A stretch of DNA of 64,000 nucleotides from a virus, in IMG/VR virus record IMGVR_UViG_3300022926_001804, positions 1-64,000 of that record. One strand, given 5' to 3'. Every line of letters begins with the position of its first letter. Position 1 is the first letter of the stretch. The notes beneath the pieces are model-generated. The model was not told the DNA's origin, searched no databases, and worked only from the letters and a program-made list of their open reading frames with translations. The position numbers were made by a program, and so were the translations under genes. Below, one piece after another: positions 63,063 to 64,000 of this stretch.

Positions 63063-64000
63063 CTTTAAATATGTCCTTCATTTCTGGAAAAGTTTCATCG
63101 AATGAAATTCCACGCTGTTTATCACACAGTCCTAAGAATTCTTTCATTTCAGGTAGACGTTGACTCCAGTCTTCGCTTTCCATAAATTGTAACATACCGT
63201 CAAGACGTTTAATACCATATTCTGCTTCTCGCCACTGGTCATATGTAACTTTACCTTTATGCCAACTAGGAATACATAATTCCCAATTAGCTTCTAACCA
63301 CGGATAAAATTCTTCATATTTTTTACGGCACTGTTCTTTAAACCATTTAGGCAAAGATCTAACGTTAAGATGTGCCGGCCAATATACAAAATGAAAGTTT
63401 ACTGTACCCGCTCCAAATGGATACATGTTAATCTTTTTAAATCCTTCTTGTAATTTCCATTTGATAAAATCAGGAAGATAATAAATGTTTAATGCTTGTA
63501 CTGCACAAGCAATTGTAACTTCAACATTATCTGTAGTTTCTTTATCTAAAATATGAAACACTTCTTTTGTTCTATCCCATTTACTAGGATAACGAATGTA
63601 TTCATTCATTTGCTCAATGCTGTCTACGCTGTAATGGAATCTAACAAGTTTAAAATGACTCCATAATTCAAATAAATCGTCACGCCATTCAACACCATTT
63701 GAATTATAACGTAGTTCTAATTCTGGTGCAAGTCCTTGGCGTATTGCTTCCTCAAGTATTTCGTAGTGTTCTTCGATAATAAGACTTTCGCCGCCGGCAA
63801 AATAAATTTGCTTCATGTGTTTCATCTGTTCATAGAACTGTTCCCAAAATACAGGATTTTGCTTATGCCAGTTATAACTACTACCATTGGTACTACCTTT
63901 GTTATCCCATTGCATAATCTCTTTAAGTGATTCATTTTTAACTTCTGGAAAAATTGCTTTGTAATCTTTAATCCAACCCGAACTATCATGCGGACTACAC
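63055..64000 (-). CDS. Radical SAM protein, N-terminal twitch type (family B, copy 3), truncated by the window edge
   Basis: The frame stays open to base 64000, where it begins in Cys-Ser-Pro-His-Asp-Ser-Ser, the third Cys of a CxxxCxxC motif. It is therefore the C-terminal part of a family B protein, of which about 314 residues are visible. IYFAGGESLIIEE and FHYSVDSIEQM are barrel motifs; the end LCDKQRGISFDETFPEM matches the family B tail. The first in-window Met (63915) is internal. Confidence 0.85.
   Translation of the reverse strand, partial: CSPHDSSGWIKDYKAIFPEVKNESLKEIMQWDNKGSTNGSSYNWHKQNPVFWEQFYEQMKHMKQIYFAGGESLIIEEHYEILEEAIRQGLAPELELRYNSNGVEWRDDLFELWSHFKLVRFHYSVDSIEQMNEYIRYPSKWDRTKEVFHILDKETTDNVEVTIACAVQALNIYYLPDFIKWKLQEGFKKINMYPFGAGTVNFHFVYWPAHLNVRSLPKWFKEQCRKKYEEFYPWLEANWELCIPSWHKGKVTYDQWREAEYGIKRLDGMLQFMESEDWSQRLPEMKEFLGLCDKQRGISFDETFPEMKDIFKDV

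Noticed and set aside
54838-64000. Precursor peptide (RiPP) for the radical SAM enzymes
   Set aside because: I found no short ORF with a leader-like sequence and a Cys/Ser/Thr-rich core on either strand in the island; antisense frames are shadows of the radical SAM genes.

Overview
The window is a compact, strongly AT-rich stretch of a T4-like marine myovirus genome. The markers are a T4-type family B DNA polymerase (gp43), a sliding clamp (gp45-like), an RNase H/FEN-type exonuclease, thymidylate synthase, dCMP deaminase, PhoH, and a MoxR/VWA-peptidase pair. There is a GH19 endolysin with overlapping spanins, and many small genes of the kind seen in T4-like cyanophages and pelagiphages. Nearly all genes abut or overlap by 1 to 20 bases, no gap exceeds about 140 bases, and I see no tRNA, CRISPR array, integrase or insertion sequence. 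No photosynthesis gene is present. A heterotrophic marine host (SAR11-like or another AT-rich alphaproteobacterium) is my inference, not something the sequence proves.

Layout. 0-1.6 kb: nucleotide metabolism and a lone reverse phoH. 1.7-9.6 kb: structural unknowns, the lysis cassette (endolysin, i-spanin, o-spanin, two lipoprotein-like genes, two small membrane proteins, one with an EF-hand), then DnaJ and ClpA. 9.6-19.4 kb: genes whose products mostly share an eight-residue N-terminus ending in hydrophobic-x-Glu, resembling the capsid-targeting sequences of T4 internal head proteins; they carry nuclease-like, nucleotidyltransferase, HAD phosphatase, ParB-like and basic Cys-rich modules. 19.4-27 kb: small membrane proteins, a 2OG oxygenase, DNA polymerase, a nucleotide-sugar cassette and the sliding clamp. 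27-41 kb: a TGT/DpdA-like transglycosylase with QueD-like, FolE and QueE genes, plus glycosyltransferase, oxygenases, HIT, SGNH and the exonuclease. 40-46 kb: MoxR/VWA pair, conserved small genes and a repeat-bearing tail-fibre-like gene.

From 46 kb the plan changes to mainly reverse-strand accessory operons. First is a tripartite tricarboxylate transporter pair (TctA, TctC) with an AMP-forming ligase. Next is a six-gene overlapping operon (aspartyl-hydroxylase-like, GNAT, membrane protein, class IV PLP aminotransferase, minimal AMP-binding core, sulfotransferase-like). Then comes a forward QueC-like PP-loop ATPase. The last 9 kb hold eight radical SAM loci (one split into two ORFs) falling into three paralogous families, with an SGNH-like protein, running off the window edge.

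How it works together. FolE, QueD-like, QueE and QueC-like cover every step from GTP to preQ0, and the TGT-like protein could insert the base into phage DNA. ThyA, dCMP deaminase and the phosphoribosyltransferase feed nucleotide pools. The radical SAM island with adenylating, aminotransferase, acyltransferase and hydroxylase genes is the least explained part and the best candidate for an undescribed system. Regulation looks two-tiered: seven of the eight forward sigma70-type promoters (all with 17-base spacers) sit before replication or metabolism genes or dnaJ-clpA, the eighth before the dsbA-like gene, and T4-late-like ATAAATA boxes sit mainly before structural and lysis genes.
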